Shown one piece after another: positions 15,987-23,176 of a stretch of DNA of 64,000 nucleotides; within the stretch, counting starts at the first letter, position 1, and each line of letters starts with the position of its first letter. The DNA is from Mediterranea massiliensis (GTDB lineage Bacteria; Bacteroidota; Bacteroidia; Bacteroidales; Bacteroidaceae), in the NCBI RefSeq assembly GCF_900128475.1, contig NZ_LT635839.1, positions 114,904 to 178,903 of the forward strand. The letters are read 5' to 3'. Made by a program: the position numbers and the translations under genes. The notes beneath the pieces were generated by a model. It was not told where the DNA came from and searched no databases. It was given only the letters and a program-made list of their open reading frames with translations.

Positions 15987-16059
15987 ATCCCGGCCTTGAG
16001 CCGGGATCCAGGCCCTTGCTTTTGCTTGTGTGTATTGGATCCCGCATCAGGTGCGGGAT
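15987..16059. repeat. Dispersed palindromes, copies 2 and 3
   Basis: ATCCCGG (15987-15993) / CCGGGAT (16001-16007) and ATCCCGCA (16039-16046) / TGCGGGAT (16052-16059). The two are in opposite orientation (GTCATCCCGG... versus ...GCGGGATGAC) with the GGATC sides facing each other. Both relate to the copy at 12768-12788. They lie in the 430-bp gap between ptb and ldcA. Confidence 0.75.
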
Positions 16060-16089
16060 GACGATATGCCAGTGCTCCTTCATTTCGGG

Positions 16090-16201
16090 CCTCTCCGCTC
16101 GCCTTTCGCTATTTTTAAATAAAATAGGATACGGCTCGGGATAGTCAAACTGAAAAACTATGTTTTTCGTTTGCCTCTCCGCTCGCCTTTCGCTATTTTT
16201 G
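16090..16201 (+). promoter_or_regulatory. Promoter cassette copy B, long form (LD-carboxypeptidase)
   Basis: The core dyad is CAAACTGAAAAAC-TAT-GTTTTTCGTTTG. The -33 TTTG at 16170-16173 is its right end, followed by 20 bp and the -7 TATTTTTG (16194-16201). A partial duplicate of the segment CTCTCCGCTCGCCTTTCGCT lies upstream at 16091-16110, linked by AAATAGGATACGGCTCGGG. The same long form is found, inverted, before pepP. Confidence 0.8.
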
Positions 16202-16226
16202 CAGCGACATAGATTGATGAACGTAT

Positions 16227-17156
16227 ATGGACAAGCTGATTATTCCCCCTTACCTGCACGAAGGCGACAAGGTTGTCATCCTGTCGCCCTCCAGCAAGAT
16301 AGACAAGGCATTCCTGAAGGGAGCCGTCAAGCGGCTGACCTCGTGGGGACTGCGCCCCGTACTGGCACGCCACGCGGGCAGCTCCCACGGCACGTATGCA
16401 GGCACCGTCGGCCAGCGGCTGGAGGACCTGCAGGCAGCGATGGACGACCCGGACACGCGGGCCATCCTGTGCAGCCGCGGCGGATACGGAGCGGTGCACC
16501 TCGTGGGCAAGCTGGACTTCAGCCGCTTCCGGGAGTCGCCCAAGTGGCTCATCGGCTTCAGCGACATCACCGCCCTGCACAACCTGTGGCAGCGGGAGGG
16601 CTTCGCCTCGCTGCATGCGCCCATGGCACGCCACCTCACCGTGGAACCCGAAGATGATTTCTGCACCCAGGCCCTGCGAGACATACTGACCGGAGCCATC
16701 GTCGCGCCTGAAGGAAGCTTCAGTTATACCTGCGACGCCCACAAGCTGAACCGCCGCGGTACAGCCGAAGGCACCTTGCGCGGAGGCAACTTCGCCGTCT
16801 TTAACGGACTGCGCGGCACACCCTACGACATCCCCGCCGACGGCACCGTGCTCTTTATAGAAGATGTGGGCGAACGACCGCACGCCATCGAGCGCATGAT
16901 GTACAACCTGAAGCTGGGCGGCGTGCTCGAACGCCTGTCGGGCCTCATCATCGGCCAGTTCACCGAATACGAGGAGAAGAAACAGCTGGGCAAGGAGCTC
17001 TACGGCGCCCTGGCCGAGCTGGTGAAGGAGTACGACTATCCCGTCTGCTTCAACTTCCCCGTGGGCCACGTCCCGATGAACCTGCCCCTCATCAACGGCG
17101 CGCCCGTCCGGCTGGACGTCGACAGGAAGGGAGTGAAACTCACCTTCAAGCTGTAG
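16227..17156 (+). CDS. ldcA: LD-carboxypeptidase (peptidase S66)
   Basis: 309 residues. S66 family serine peptidase with catalytic triad candidates Ser112 (IGFSDIT), Glu212 (FIEDVGE) and His281 (FPVGHV), plus the SRGGYG turn at 83-88. It removes the terminal D-Ala from tetrapeptide stems of peptidoglycan during recycling; MccF-like detoxification is the alternative within this family. No signal peptide is seen, so it is cytoplasmic. The spacing to the next gene (63 bp) and same direction suggest an operon with the cyclase lipoprotein and sufE. Confidence 0.92.
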   Translation: MDKLIIPPYLHEGDKVVILSPSSKIDKAFLKGAVKRLTSWGLRPVLARHAGSSHGTYAGTVGQRLEDLQAAMDDPDTRAILCSRGGYGAVHLVGKLDFSRFRESPKWLIGFSDITALHNLWQREGFASLHAPMARHLTVEPEDDFCTQALRDILTGAIVAPEGSFSYTCDAHKLNRRGTAEGTLRGGNFAVFNGLRGTPYDIPADGTVLFIEDVGERPHAIERMMYNLKLGGVLERLSGLIIGQFTEYEEKKQLGKELYGALAELVKEYDYPVCFNFPVGHVPMNLPLINGAPVRLDVDRKGVKLTFKL

Positions 17157-17219
17157 CCCCCCGTTTTTCTCCAGTCAGCCAACAAGATTTCCCCAATCAG
17201 AAAAAAAGAATATCCCAAG

Positions 17220-18227
17220 ATGAAAAGAAAACAATGCACCCTCGCCTCCCTGCTCCTGCTCATGGTCGTGGCCGCTGTGGCCTGCGGCAACAAGAGCAAC
17301 TCCGGCAGCCGGGACGAAGATACGGCCGAGACCTCTACCGTCAACGTCCCCCACTTCAACGCCGACAGCGCCTACACCTACGTACAGGCACAGGCCGACT
17401 TCGGCCCCCGCGTACCCAACACCGACGCCCACCGGGCCTGCGGCGACTACCTGGCCGCCAAGCTGGAGCAGTTCGGCGCCAAGGTCTACAACCAGTATGC
17501 CGACCTCGTGGCCTACGACAACACCATCCTGAAGGCCCGCAACATCATCGGCGCCTACAACCCCGACAGCCGCCGCCGCGTGCTGCTCTGCGCCCACTGG
17601 GACAGCCGTCCCTATGCCGACGAGGACAAGGACCCGGCGAAGCACCAGACGCCCATCCTGGGTGTGAACGACGGGGCTAGCGGCGTGGGCGTGCTGCTCG
17701 AAGTGGCCCGCCAGCTGCAACAGCAGGCACCGACTATCGGCATCGACATCATCTTCTTCGACGCCGAAGACTACGGCACACCCACCTTCTACAAGGGCCG
17801 CTACAAGCCGGATACCTGGTGCCTGGGTTCGCAATACTGGGGACGCGTGCCCCACGTGAACAACTACAACGCCCGCTTCGGCATCCTGCTGGACATGGTA
17901 GGCGGCAAGAACGCCACCTTCTACCAGGAAGGCTTCTCCAAGCGCACGGCCGGCAAACAAGTGAAGAAGATCTGGGACGCCGCCCACCGGCTGGGCTTCA
18001 GCAGCTTCTTCCCCAAGGAAGACGGGACGGAGGTGACGGACGACCACCTCTACGTGTACAACCTGCGCAAGATTCCCTGCGTAGACATCATCAACTACGA
18101 CCCGAAGTGCGACACGGGCTTCGGCGACTTCTGGCACACCACGGACGACAACATGGACGTGATAGACAAAAGTACCCTGACGGCCGTGGGGCAGACAGTG
18201 CTGGAAGTGATTTACAACGAGAAATAA
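17220..18227 (+). CDS. M28-fold glutaminyl-peptide cyclotransferase-like lipoprotein
   Basis: 335 residues. A lipoprotein signal ends at Cys22 (AAVAC). Zinc-ligand motifs of the M28/glutaminyl cyclase fold are CAHWDSRP (His126, Asp128), GVNDGASGVG (Asp151), FFDAEDYG (Glu183, Asp184) and a late TDDH region. It has only a single predicted zinc site, as in type II glutaminyl cyclases of Bacteroidota. Those enzymes form N-terminal pyroglutamate on periplasmic proteins exposed by signal peptidase. An aminopeptidase activity is the alternative. It precedes sufE by 18 bp. Confidence 0.85.
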   Translation: MKRKQCTLASLLLLMVVAAVACGNKSNSGSRDEDTAETSTVNVPHFNADSAYTYVQAQADFGPRVPNTDAHRACGDYLAAKLEQFGAKVYNQYADLVAYDNTILKARNIIGAYNPDSRRRVLLCAHWDSRPYADEDKDPAKHQTPILGVNDGASGVGVLLEVARQLQQQAPTIGIDIIFFDAEDYGTPTFYKGRYKPDTWCLGSQYWGRVPHVNNYNARFGILLDMVGGKNATFYQEGFSKRTAGKQVKKIWDAAHRLGFSSFFPKEDGTEVTDDHLYVYNLRKIPCVDIINYDPKCDTGFGDFWHTTDDNMDVIDKSTLTAVGQTVLEVIYNEK

Positions 18228-18245
18228 ACTTTAAAAGCTAAAGAT

Positions 18246-18668
18246 ATGACCATCAACGAAATGCAAGACGAAGTCATCGCTGAGTTCAGCGACTTCGACG
18301 ACTGGATGGACCGCTACCAGCTGCTCATCGACCTGGGCAACGAACAGCCATCCTTGGACGAAAAGTACAAGACCGACCAGAACCTGATAGAAGGCTGCCA
18401 GAGCCGCGTGTGGCTGCAGGCCGACGAAAAGGACGGCAAAGTCATCTTCCAGGCCGAAAGCGACGCCCTGATTGTGAAAGGCATCATCGCCCTGCTCATC
18501 AAGGTGCTCTCGGGCCACACTCCCGACGAAATACTGGAAGCCGACCTCTACTTCATTCCCCGCATCGGACTGCAGGAGCACCTCTCGCCCACCCGCAGCA
18601 ACGGCCTGCTGGCCATGGTGAAGCAGATGCGCATGTACGCACTGGCGTTCAAGGCAAAGGAAAGCTGA
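18246..18668 (+). CDS. sufE: SufE family cysteine desulfurase activator
   Basis: 140 residues. The sulfur-accepting Cys51 sits in the conserved IEGCQSRVW, and the helical remainder is of normal length. It takes persulfide sulfur from SufS and passes it to the SufBCD scaffold for Fe-S cluster assembly in the cytoplasm. The suf genes themselves are not in the window. It is the last gene of the ldcA group and is followed after 73 bp by the IS110 element. Confidence 0.92.
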   Translation: MTINEMQDEVIAEFSDFDDWMDRYQLLIDLGNEQPSLDEKYKTDQNLIEGCQSRVWLQADEKDGKVIFQAESDALIVKGIIALLIKVLSGHTPDEILEADLYFIPRIGLQEHLSPTRSNGLLAMVKQMRMYALAFKAKES

Positions 18669-18741
18669 CAAATGGAGGAGGAATAAACTGTCTCAAAATA
18701 GAAAGGCATACAAAACACAATATCATCCTGTTTTCTATGAT

Positions 18742-19785
18742 TTACGCAAATGTAACAACATCTTTTTGCAATAAGTTAACACAACTTGTAGGACTTCCCT
18801 TCACATAGTCCCAACAGAAAGGTGTTTTGTTGCGTATGACAGCGAACAGTCGATGTATTGTTTTATTGCGTATGTTATTGACTATGAATCCGAAGGGTTT
18901 TCCTTCCGCTTTTTTTCTCTGTGCATACTCCTTTGTCCGGGGATTATGTGTTAACAACGAGAGTGCACCTTGTGTGAGCAGGGAATTGACATAACGGTTC
19001 GATGCCTTGCTCACTCTGGGCTTCTTGTTGATACTTGTGCCGGATGAATGTTCATGGGGAACACATCCCGTATGGTTGGCATACTGGCGGGCGCTATCGA
19101 ATCTCGTAAAGTTTCTCGTATCCAGAATGATGGCTGATGCTGTTACCCACGATATGCCGGGGACGCTGAGCGCCAGTTCCGTATTTTCCTTGAACTCGTC
19201 TTCTTCCATTAGAGTTTCACGTATCTCTTTCTCCAAGGACTTGACGGACTCCATAATGGCTTTCATCACTTTCCGAAGGGCTTTGGATGCTTCGGAGGAG
19301 GCCTTTGACGTACTGCCGGAGAAATTGCGTAATTTGACCTCACATTCCTTCAGCATTCTTCTTGTCAGATGGAGTTCCCGCAATTTTTTCAGACCTTTGT
19401 CGGGAAGGGTGCATCCCTTTGCCTTGTCACGGTGCCGGCAGGCGTATTCGGCAATCATGCGCGCATCAAGTCTGTCCGTCTTGCTGCGCTGTATGCCGCT
19501 GCTCAACTTGATCTGAAGCGGATTCTCCAGCCAAAACAAATATTTCCTTTGGGTGAAGCATTCAACGACCTCCATGCTGTACATCCCGGTATTTTCACCG
19601 CAGAACAGGAAATCGGCCGCTTTCAGCCCCTTGTACAGACTACGTAGGCGGCCTGTCATCTGGGCACATCCCTTGCGGCTGTTTTCTACCTCGCCTTCCT
19701 GAAGGATAGACATACTTTCACTTTCCATGCAGCAGTAATTCATTTTTTCCTTGCTGAAATCAATTCCAATGATTAACTTTGCCAT
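18742..19785 (-). CDS. IS110-family transposase (DEDD plus transposase-20 domain)
   Basis: 347 residues, intact. The N-terminal RuvC-like DEDD domain has Asp9 (GIDFSKEK), Glu64 (FCGENTG), and Asp104/Asp107 in SKTDRLDA. The C-terminal Tnp20 domain carries ALSVPGISWVTASAII and the serine-bearing HSSGTSINKKPRVSKAS. IS110 enzymes are bridge-RNA-guided recombinases. The gene reads toward sufE. No frameshift or internal stop is seen, so the element may be active. Confidence 0.93.
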   Translation of the reverse strand: MAKLIIGIDFSKEKMNYCCMESESMSILQEGEVENSRKGCAQMTGRLRSLYKGLKAADFLFCGENTGMYSMEVVECFTQRKYLFWLENPLQIKLSSGIQRSKTDRLDARMIAEYACRHRDKAKGCTLPDKGLKKLRELHLTRRMLKECEVKLRNFSGSTSKASSEASKALRKVMKAIMESVKSLEKEIRETLMEEDEFKENTELALSVPGISWVTASAIILDTRNFTRFDSARQYANHTGCVPHEHSSGTSINKKPRVSKASNRYVNSLLTQGALSLLTHNPRTKEYAQRKKAEGKPFGFIVNNIRNKTIHRLFAVIRNKTPFCWDYVKGSPTSCVNLLQKDVVTFA

Positions 19786-19789
19786 ATTC

Positions 19790-19985
19790 TTTAATTTTTA
19801 AACAGGTCAGCTACAACAGCCGTGAGCCATCTCCCTTAACTACCATTACCTTTAGGGTAAAAAGGCAAAGTTTTCTATGTGGCTTTTTGACTGTTAACTG
19901 CAAGGTCCAAAACAGAATATAGATTTTATCTGGAACGAGCATGGTTTACCTTGCAGTTGGCTGGTCTGTTTCTTTCACACAACAA
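19790..19985 (-). ncRNA. Candidate bridge-RNA region of the IS110 element
   Basis: Non-coding left end upstream of the transposase. A perfect 11-bp inverted pair AACTGCAAGGT (19896-19906) / ACCTTGCAGTT (19948-19958) encloses a 41-nt loop. A further small hairpin-forming part (TACCTTTAGGGTAAAAAGG) is at about 19848-19866. A -7 box TACTTTTG lies on the minus strand at 19990-19983 with no good -33 beside it. This fits IS110 elements, where the promoter is completed only at the circle junction. RNA ends and guide loops are not determined. Confidence 0.55.
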
Positions 19986-20034
19986 AAGTAATCATTCCAA
20001 CCGTATTTCCTTTTATTGCGCAAATCTAAGGGAA

Positions 20035-20087
20035 CGTAGTGAAGGATCTCAATACACAAACAACTGATTTCGAGATTCTTCACTACG
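20035..20087. repeat. Palindromic intergenic repeat (CGTAGTGAAGGATCTC)
   Basis: CGTAGTGAAGGATCTC (20035-20050) is the reverse complement, with one mismatch, of GAGATTCTTCACTACG (20072-20087). It lies at the outer edge of the IS110 left end. It may be an insertion target or a terminator between oppositely arranged units. Confidence 0.65.
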
Positions 20088-20125
20088 AATGACAAAATGC
20101 TAACACTTTTCTATTTCGAGGCTGC

Positions 20126-20341
20126 CTATTCCTCCTCCCTGTACTCCAACAAATCTCCCGGCTGGCAGTCGAGCACCTTGCAGATGGCTTCGAGCGTGGA
20201 GAAGCGGATGGCCTTCGCCTTGCCTGTTTTCAGGATGGAAAGGTTGGCGGGAGTGATGTCAATCTTCTCCGCCAGCTCGCCCAGCGTGATTTTCCGGCGG
20301 GCCATCATAATATCCAAATTCACTACAATCGGCATAGGCAA
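20126..20341 (-). CDS. XRE-family regulator (YozG-like)
   Basis: 71 residues, a single HTH: KITLGELAEKIDITPANLSI followed by FSTLEAICKVLDCQPGDLLEY. This is the short Cro/C1-type usually encoded beside DUF2975 membrane proteins. It is the last gene of the operon, 6 bp after the DUF2975 gene. The TATCG-N5-CGATA palindromes around the operon promoter are its most likely binding sites (inference from position and symmetry). Confidence 0.88.
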   Translation of the reverse strand: MPMPIVVNLDIMMARRKITLGELAEKIDITPANLSILKTGKAKAIRFSTLEAICKVLDCQPGDLLEYREEE

Positions 20342-20347
20342 GAGAAA

Positions 20348-20794
20348 TTAAATGGTCAGGTCCTGTTCTTCCTTCAGCTTCACCGCACGGCGGACAATCT
20401 TGCCGACAAACTGCAACAGGAAACCGAACAGCAGGATGGTCATCCAGTCCAACGAATAGTTCCAACTGTCGCTCAAAGCATCACTCTTGCGAACAATAAA
20501 GTTGCGTATCAGCATCATCAGAATGATGAAATAGCCACTGAAATCCAACGAATTGGCAGTCTTATGGCTCAACAGATTGCGGCAATCCAGTCTCAGGATG
20601 TTCACGCAAAGCACCACCAAAGCCAGCAGGTTGCAGACATATGCCCAACCCTGCAGCCGTCCATCACCCTCTGCCTGTATCAGGTCAATTATATCCGATA
20701 GTAATAAAACGATTGCAAACAATACAATACATACTACCCAAAACAGGGTGCCCATGCCCTTGTAACGCTGATACCAACTCTTTAATCTCTTCAT
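20348..20794 (-). CDS. DUF2975-like membrane protein, first of three
   Basis: 148 residues with four hydrophobic segments (about 18-38, 50-68, 85-98, 115-132). It has the diagnostic C-terminus KLKEEQDLTI, shared almost exactly with the two paralogues upstream. Function is unknown; the family is repeatedly found with YozG-like XRE proteins. A start with AAAAGGAG 10 bp upstream supports the ATG at 20794. Confidence 0.8.
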   Translation of the reverse strand: MKRLKSWYQRYKGMGTLFWVVCIVLFAIVLLLSDIIDLIQAEGDGRLQGWAYVCNLLALVVLCVNILRLDCRNLLSHKTANSLDFSGYFIILMMLIRNFIVRKSDALSDSWNYSLDWMTILLFGFLLQFVGKIVRRAVKLKEEQDLTI

Positions 20795-20815
20795 AACTGT
20801 AGTTCTCCTTTTTTA

Positions 20816-21043
20816 TTATGCCAACCACGTGGTGTGGCGCCTCGCCCAGCGGTGATACAAATACGACCAACCATAAATCCAGACCACCGCTCCGAAAATA
20901 CGGATAAACCTGGCGTCTTTATCTACCCACAGGTTCATCACCAGAAAAAACACGAACGACGCAACCATCAACGTCAACAGAAGAAAACCGATGTAGCAGA
21001 TACCTGCCACCCATTTGCGGTCTGTATGAAAAATACTGCTCAT
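20816..21043 (-). CDS. Small membrane protein of the DUF2975 operon
   Basis: 75 residues with two transmembrane segments (about 12-38 and 47-64) and a basic C-terminal tail (YHRWARRHTTWLA). No family recognised. It lies between two DUF2975 genes with gaps of 14 and 21 bp, so it is co-transcribed. Unlike its neighbours it lacks the EEQDLTI tail. Confidence 0.7.
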   Translation of the reverse strand: MSSIFHTDRKWVAGICYIGFLLLTLMVASFVFFLVMNLWVDKDARFIRIFGAVVWIYGWSYLYHRWARRHTTWLA

Positions 21044-21057
21044 GCGTGCCTCCTACT

Positions 21058-21528
21058 TTAAATGGTCAAGTCCTGTTCTTCCTTCATCCGTATGCCGACC
21101 TTGAACAGGCAGGCGATGAAAAGGAAGAATACGCCTAACAACAGATAAATCATCGGAATGGTATTCCCAGCCTGCGTATCGGACAAAAAGGCATTGAATA
21201 TCATCTGCAAGATGCCGTTGCATTCCAGCACTACCCCGATGGTCATAATCAGATTTGAATTCCGTTTGGTGAAGACCAACCCTTTCTGCACGTTGCGCAG
21301 CATCAGATAAATGAGTACGCTGCATATGGCCATCGCCAACAACGTCACATTCTCGGGCAGCAGCTTTACAATCAGGTTGTCGGTATCGTCCTTCCCCAAA
21401 TCATAGCATAAGTTCAAATTGCGGAAAAAGACGAAAAGCAGACAGCTGATGCACACTACCATCAGACAGTACATCACAAACTCCAGTTCTCCTTTCGAAT
21501 TCTTCTTTATTCCGAATATACCTTTCAT
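21058..21528 (-). CDS. DUF2975 membrane protein, second of three
   Basis: 156 residues with four membrane segments (about 18-36, 60-80, 95-112, 125-145). C-terminus RMKEEQDLTI. It lies 19 bp from the next gene upstream. The layout of four helices plus the KEEQDLTI tail is the same as in the two paralogues although the rest of the sequence has diverged. Confidence 0.8.
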   Translation of the reverse strand: MKGIFGIKKNSKGELEFVMYCLMVVCISCLLFVFFRNLNLCYDLGKDDTDNLIVKLLPENVTLLAMAICSVLIYLMLRNVQKGLVFTKRNSNLIMTIGVVLECNGILQMIFNAFLSDTQAGNTIPMIYLLLGVFFLFIACLFKVGIRMKEEQDLTI

Positions 21529-21547
21529 ATTCCTATCTCCTCCTTCC

Positions 21548-22231
21548 TTAAATTGTTAAATCCTGCTCTTCCTTCATCTTCAGCCCGATGGCAAAGACTT
21601 CCGCCACGATGAGGGCTATCAGTCCCAGCAACAGGTTCGTGACTTTGACCGAGTCGGAGAGTATCAGGTCATAAGACTTCAGCGCGAAGGCCTCGCGCAG
21701 GCTGCAAAGCGACAGATATTCGGGCAGCAGCACGCAGACAAAGCCCACAATCAGCAGCACGCCCAGACGGCGCAGGCGACGGACGTTGCGCCAGTTGAAG
21801 ATGTCCGAACGGTTGACCGACACCACCAGACGGATGAACAGTACCAGTGCCCAGACATTCGCCACCAGCACCAGGAGACCCATCAGCGTGGATGCCACCT
21901 TCTGCCAGACAGGCGTCTCAACCGGTACGCTGACCATCAGGTTGGTATAAGCCATCGGGACGTAGCAGCCCGTCTTCTCGTTGCGTACCGAGTCGGTGAA
22001 CAGGTCTCCCTCCCATTCATCCAGAAACTTGGGAAGCACGGAGACCGTCTGCAGGTTGCTCACCCGCTCCAACTGGACGCTGTTTCCGCCTTCCAGCTTC
22101 TCGCGCGCAGCGTCCATCCCCATCTGGACACCCTTTGTCATGCCCAGCCCCATGTAATAGACCGACACGCCTACCGACCAGCCCATCACCAGCAGGACGA
22201 TGGCACAGAGTATGTTCAATCTTCTTTTCAT
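21548..22231 (-). CDS. DUF2975 membrane protein, third of three (with extracytoplasmic insertion)
   Basis: 227 residues. The first membrane segment (about 8-28) is followed by a soluble insert of roughly 85 residues. Three more membrane segments follow, then the tail KMKEEQDLTI. Its start codon overlaps the stop codon of the protease gene by 4 bp (ATGA), a sign of translational coupling. Longer than the other two; the insert has no recognised domain. Confidence 0.8.
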   Translation of the reverse strand: MKRRLNILCAIVLLVMGWSVGVSVYYMGLGMTKGVQMGMDAAREKLEGGNSVQLERVSNLQTVSVLPKFLDEWEGDLFTDSVRNEKTGCYVPMAYTNLMVSVPVETPVWQKVASTLMGLLVLVANVWALVLFIRLVVSVNRSDIFNWRNVRRLRRLGVLLIVGFVCVLLPEYLSLCSLREAFALKSYDLILSDSVKVTNLLLGLIALIVAEVFAIGLKMKEEQDLTI

Positions 22232-23013
22232 AATTCCTCCGGTTTAAAATGATTCTGCCTGCGCAACAGCCAGGCCATCGAAAGTATCAGTACCACTGCC
22301 GACACAGCCAGCAGCACCGCATAACCCGTACTGCCCAGCAGCTCGCCCGCCGTCTCCACTTCGGGATACGCACGCATCAGATAGACCGACAAGCCGTTGT
22401 TCAGGATATGAATGAGAATACCCGGCAGAATGCTGCGTGTACGGGCGTACAGCCAGGCGAAGAAGAACCCCGAGATGCAGGCTCCCACCACCTGTGCCGG
22501 ATTGATGTGGATGATGCCGAACACCAGGCCCGAAACCAGTATGGCCGTCGTGGGCTTATATCGTTTCAATAATTCGCGGGTCAGTACGCCGCGGAAGAAC
22601 ACTTCTTCGACCACCGGTCCCAGCACCGCCATGCAGAGCACGCCCAACCAACCGGTCTGAAGCGTCTGGAACGTCTGCTCCATCCAGTCGGGCAAGAACG
22701 TGAGCTGTGCCACCAGGAAGTCGGCCCACACGATGAGCGAAACGCCCGCCAGCAGGGCGCCTGCCGTCCAGCCCGCAGAGACGGGCGAGAACATCCGGCC
22801 GAGGTCCGTCAGATAGCCCGCCTTCCACACGAAGACGGCAATGAACACAAAGCCCAGCAGCATGGCCGGAGCCATCACCTGAGCCTGTGCCGCAGCCATA
22901 TCGAGCGTGCCCGTCGTGGCAAACTCATAAATCATCACGCAGGGCGCGGCCACCAGCGAGCCCAATATCTGCAACAGATAATAAATCAGGATTAATTTGA
23001 CAACGGTCTTCAT
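22228..23013 (-). CDS. CPBP family intramembrane glutamic protease (Abi/CAAX type)
   Basis: 261 residues from the ATG at 23013, which has a good Shine-Dalgarno (GGAGGAG, 9 bp spacing). The ATG at 23031 would place that signal inside the gene. There are about eight membrane helices. Motif 1 EEVFFRG (two Glu and Arg), motif 2 FGIIHIN (His). Family members cleave prenylated proteins or peptides, or confer bacteriocin self-immunity. The substrate here is unknown, but a 29-residue membrane peptide is encoded directly upstream in the same operon. Confidence 0.88.
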   Translation of the reverse strand: MKTVVKLILIYYLLQILGSLVAAPCVMIYEFATTGTLDMAAAQAQVMAPAMLLGFVFIAVFVWKAGYLTDLGRMFSPVSAGWTAGALLAGVSLIVWADFLVAQLTFLPDWMEQTFQTLQTGWLGVLCMAVLGPVVEEVFFRGVLTRELLKRYKPTTAILVSGLVFGIIHINPAQVVGACISGFFFAWLYARTRSILPGILIHILNNGLSVYLMRAYPEVETAGELLGSTGYAVLLAVSAVVLILSMAWLLRRQNHFKPEEL

Positions 23014-23037
23014 GGCGTATTTCTCCTCCATCCATTA

Positions 23038-23127
23038 TTAAATGCCGGCTATCAGCCCGCTAACAAACGCTACCAAAATGGTGAACAACATAACCAAGAC
23101 CGTGATACACATGCTAACTGCTTTCAT
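23038..23127 (-). CDS. 29-residue single-pass membrane peptide (new small ORF)
   Basis: ATG at 23125-23127, TAA at 23038-23040. The product has the start MKAVSMCIT and then an uninterrupted hydrophobic helix ending SGLIAGI. An AAAGG-like signal lies about 9 bp upstream. It is the first ORF after the operon promoter and its stop codon is only 7 bp before the alternative start of the protease gene. Length, composition and position fit a genuine small membrane peptide: leader, substrate or toxin-like. No homologue is recalled. Confidence 0.55.
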   Translation of the reverse strand: MKAVSMCITVLVMLFTILVAFVSGLIAGI

Positions 23128-23176
23128 AACTCAAACCTTTTTTAGATGATACAATTTCTGTTTTTCAATAAGCATT

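Larger units (their letters stand above)
18735..20030 (-). mobile_element. IS110-family insertion sequence (ends approximate)
   Basis: It contains an intact transposase gene (18742-19785) and about 240 bp of non-coding left end upstream of it. Exact ends cannot be fixed: IS110 elements lack long terminal inverted repeats. The short word CGCAAAT occurs at 18745-18751 and 20019-20025 and may reflect the duplicated core, but this is weak. Just outside, 18690-18701 (GTCTCAAAATAG) matches the terminal repeat of the MITE-like element at 12487-12498. Confidence 0.75.

Noticed and set aside
23014..23031. Start of the CPBP gene at 23031
   Set aside because: The GGAGGAG there is better explained as the ribosome-binding site for the ATG at 23013.
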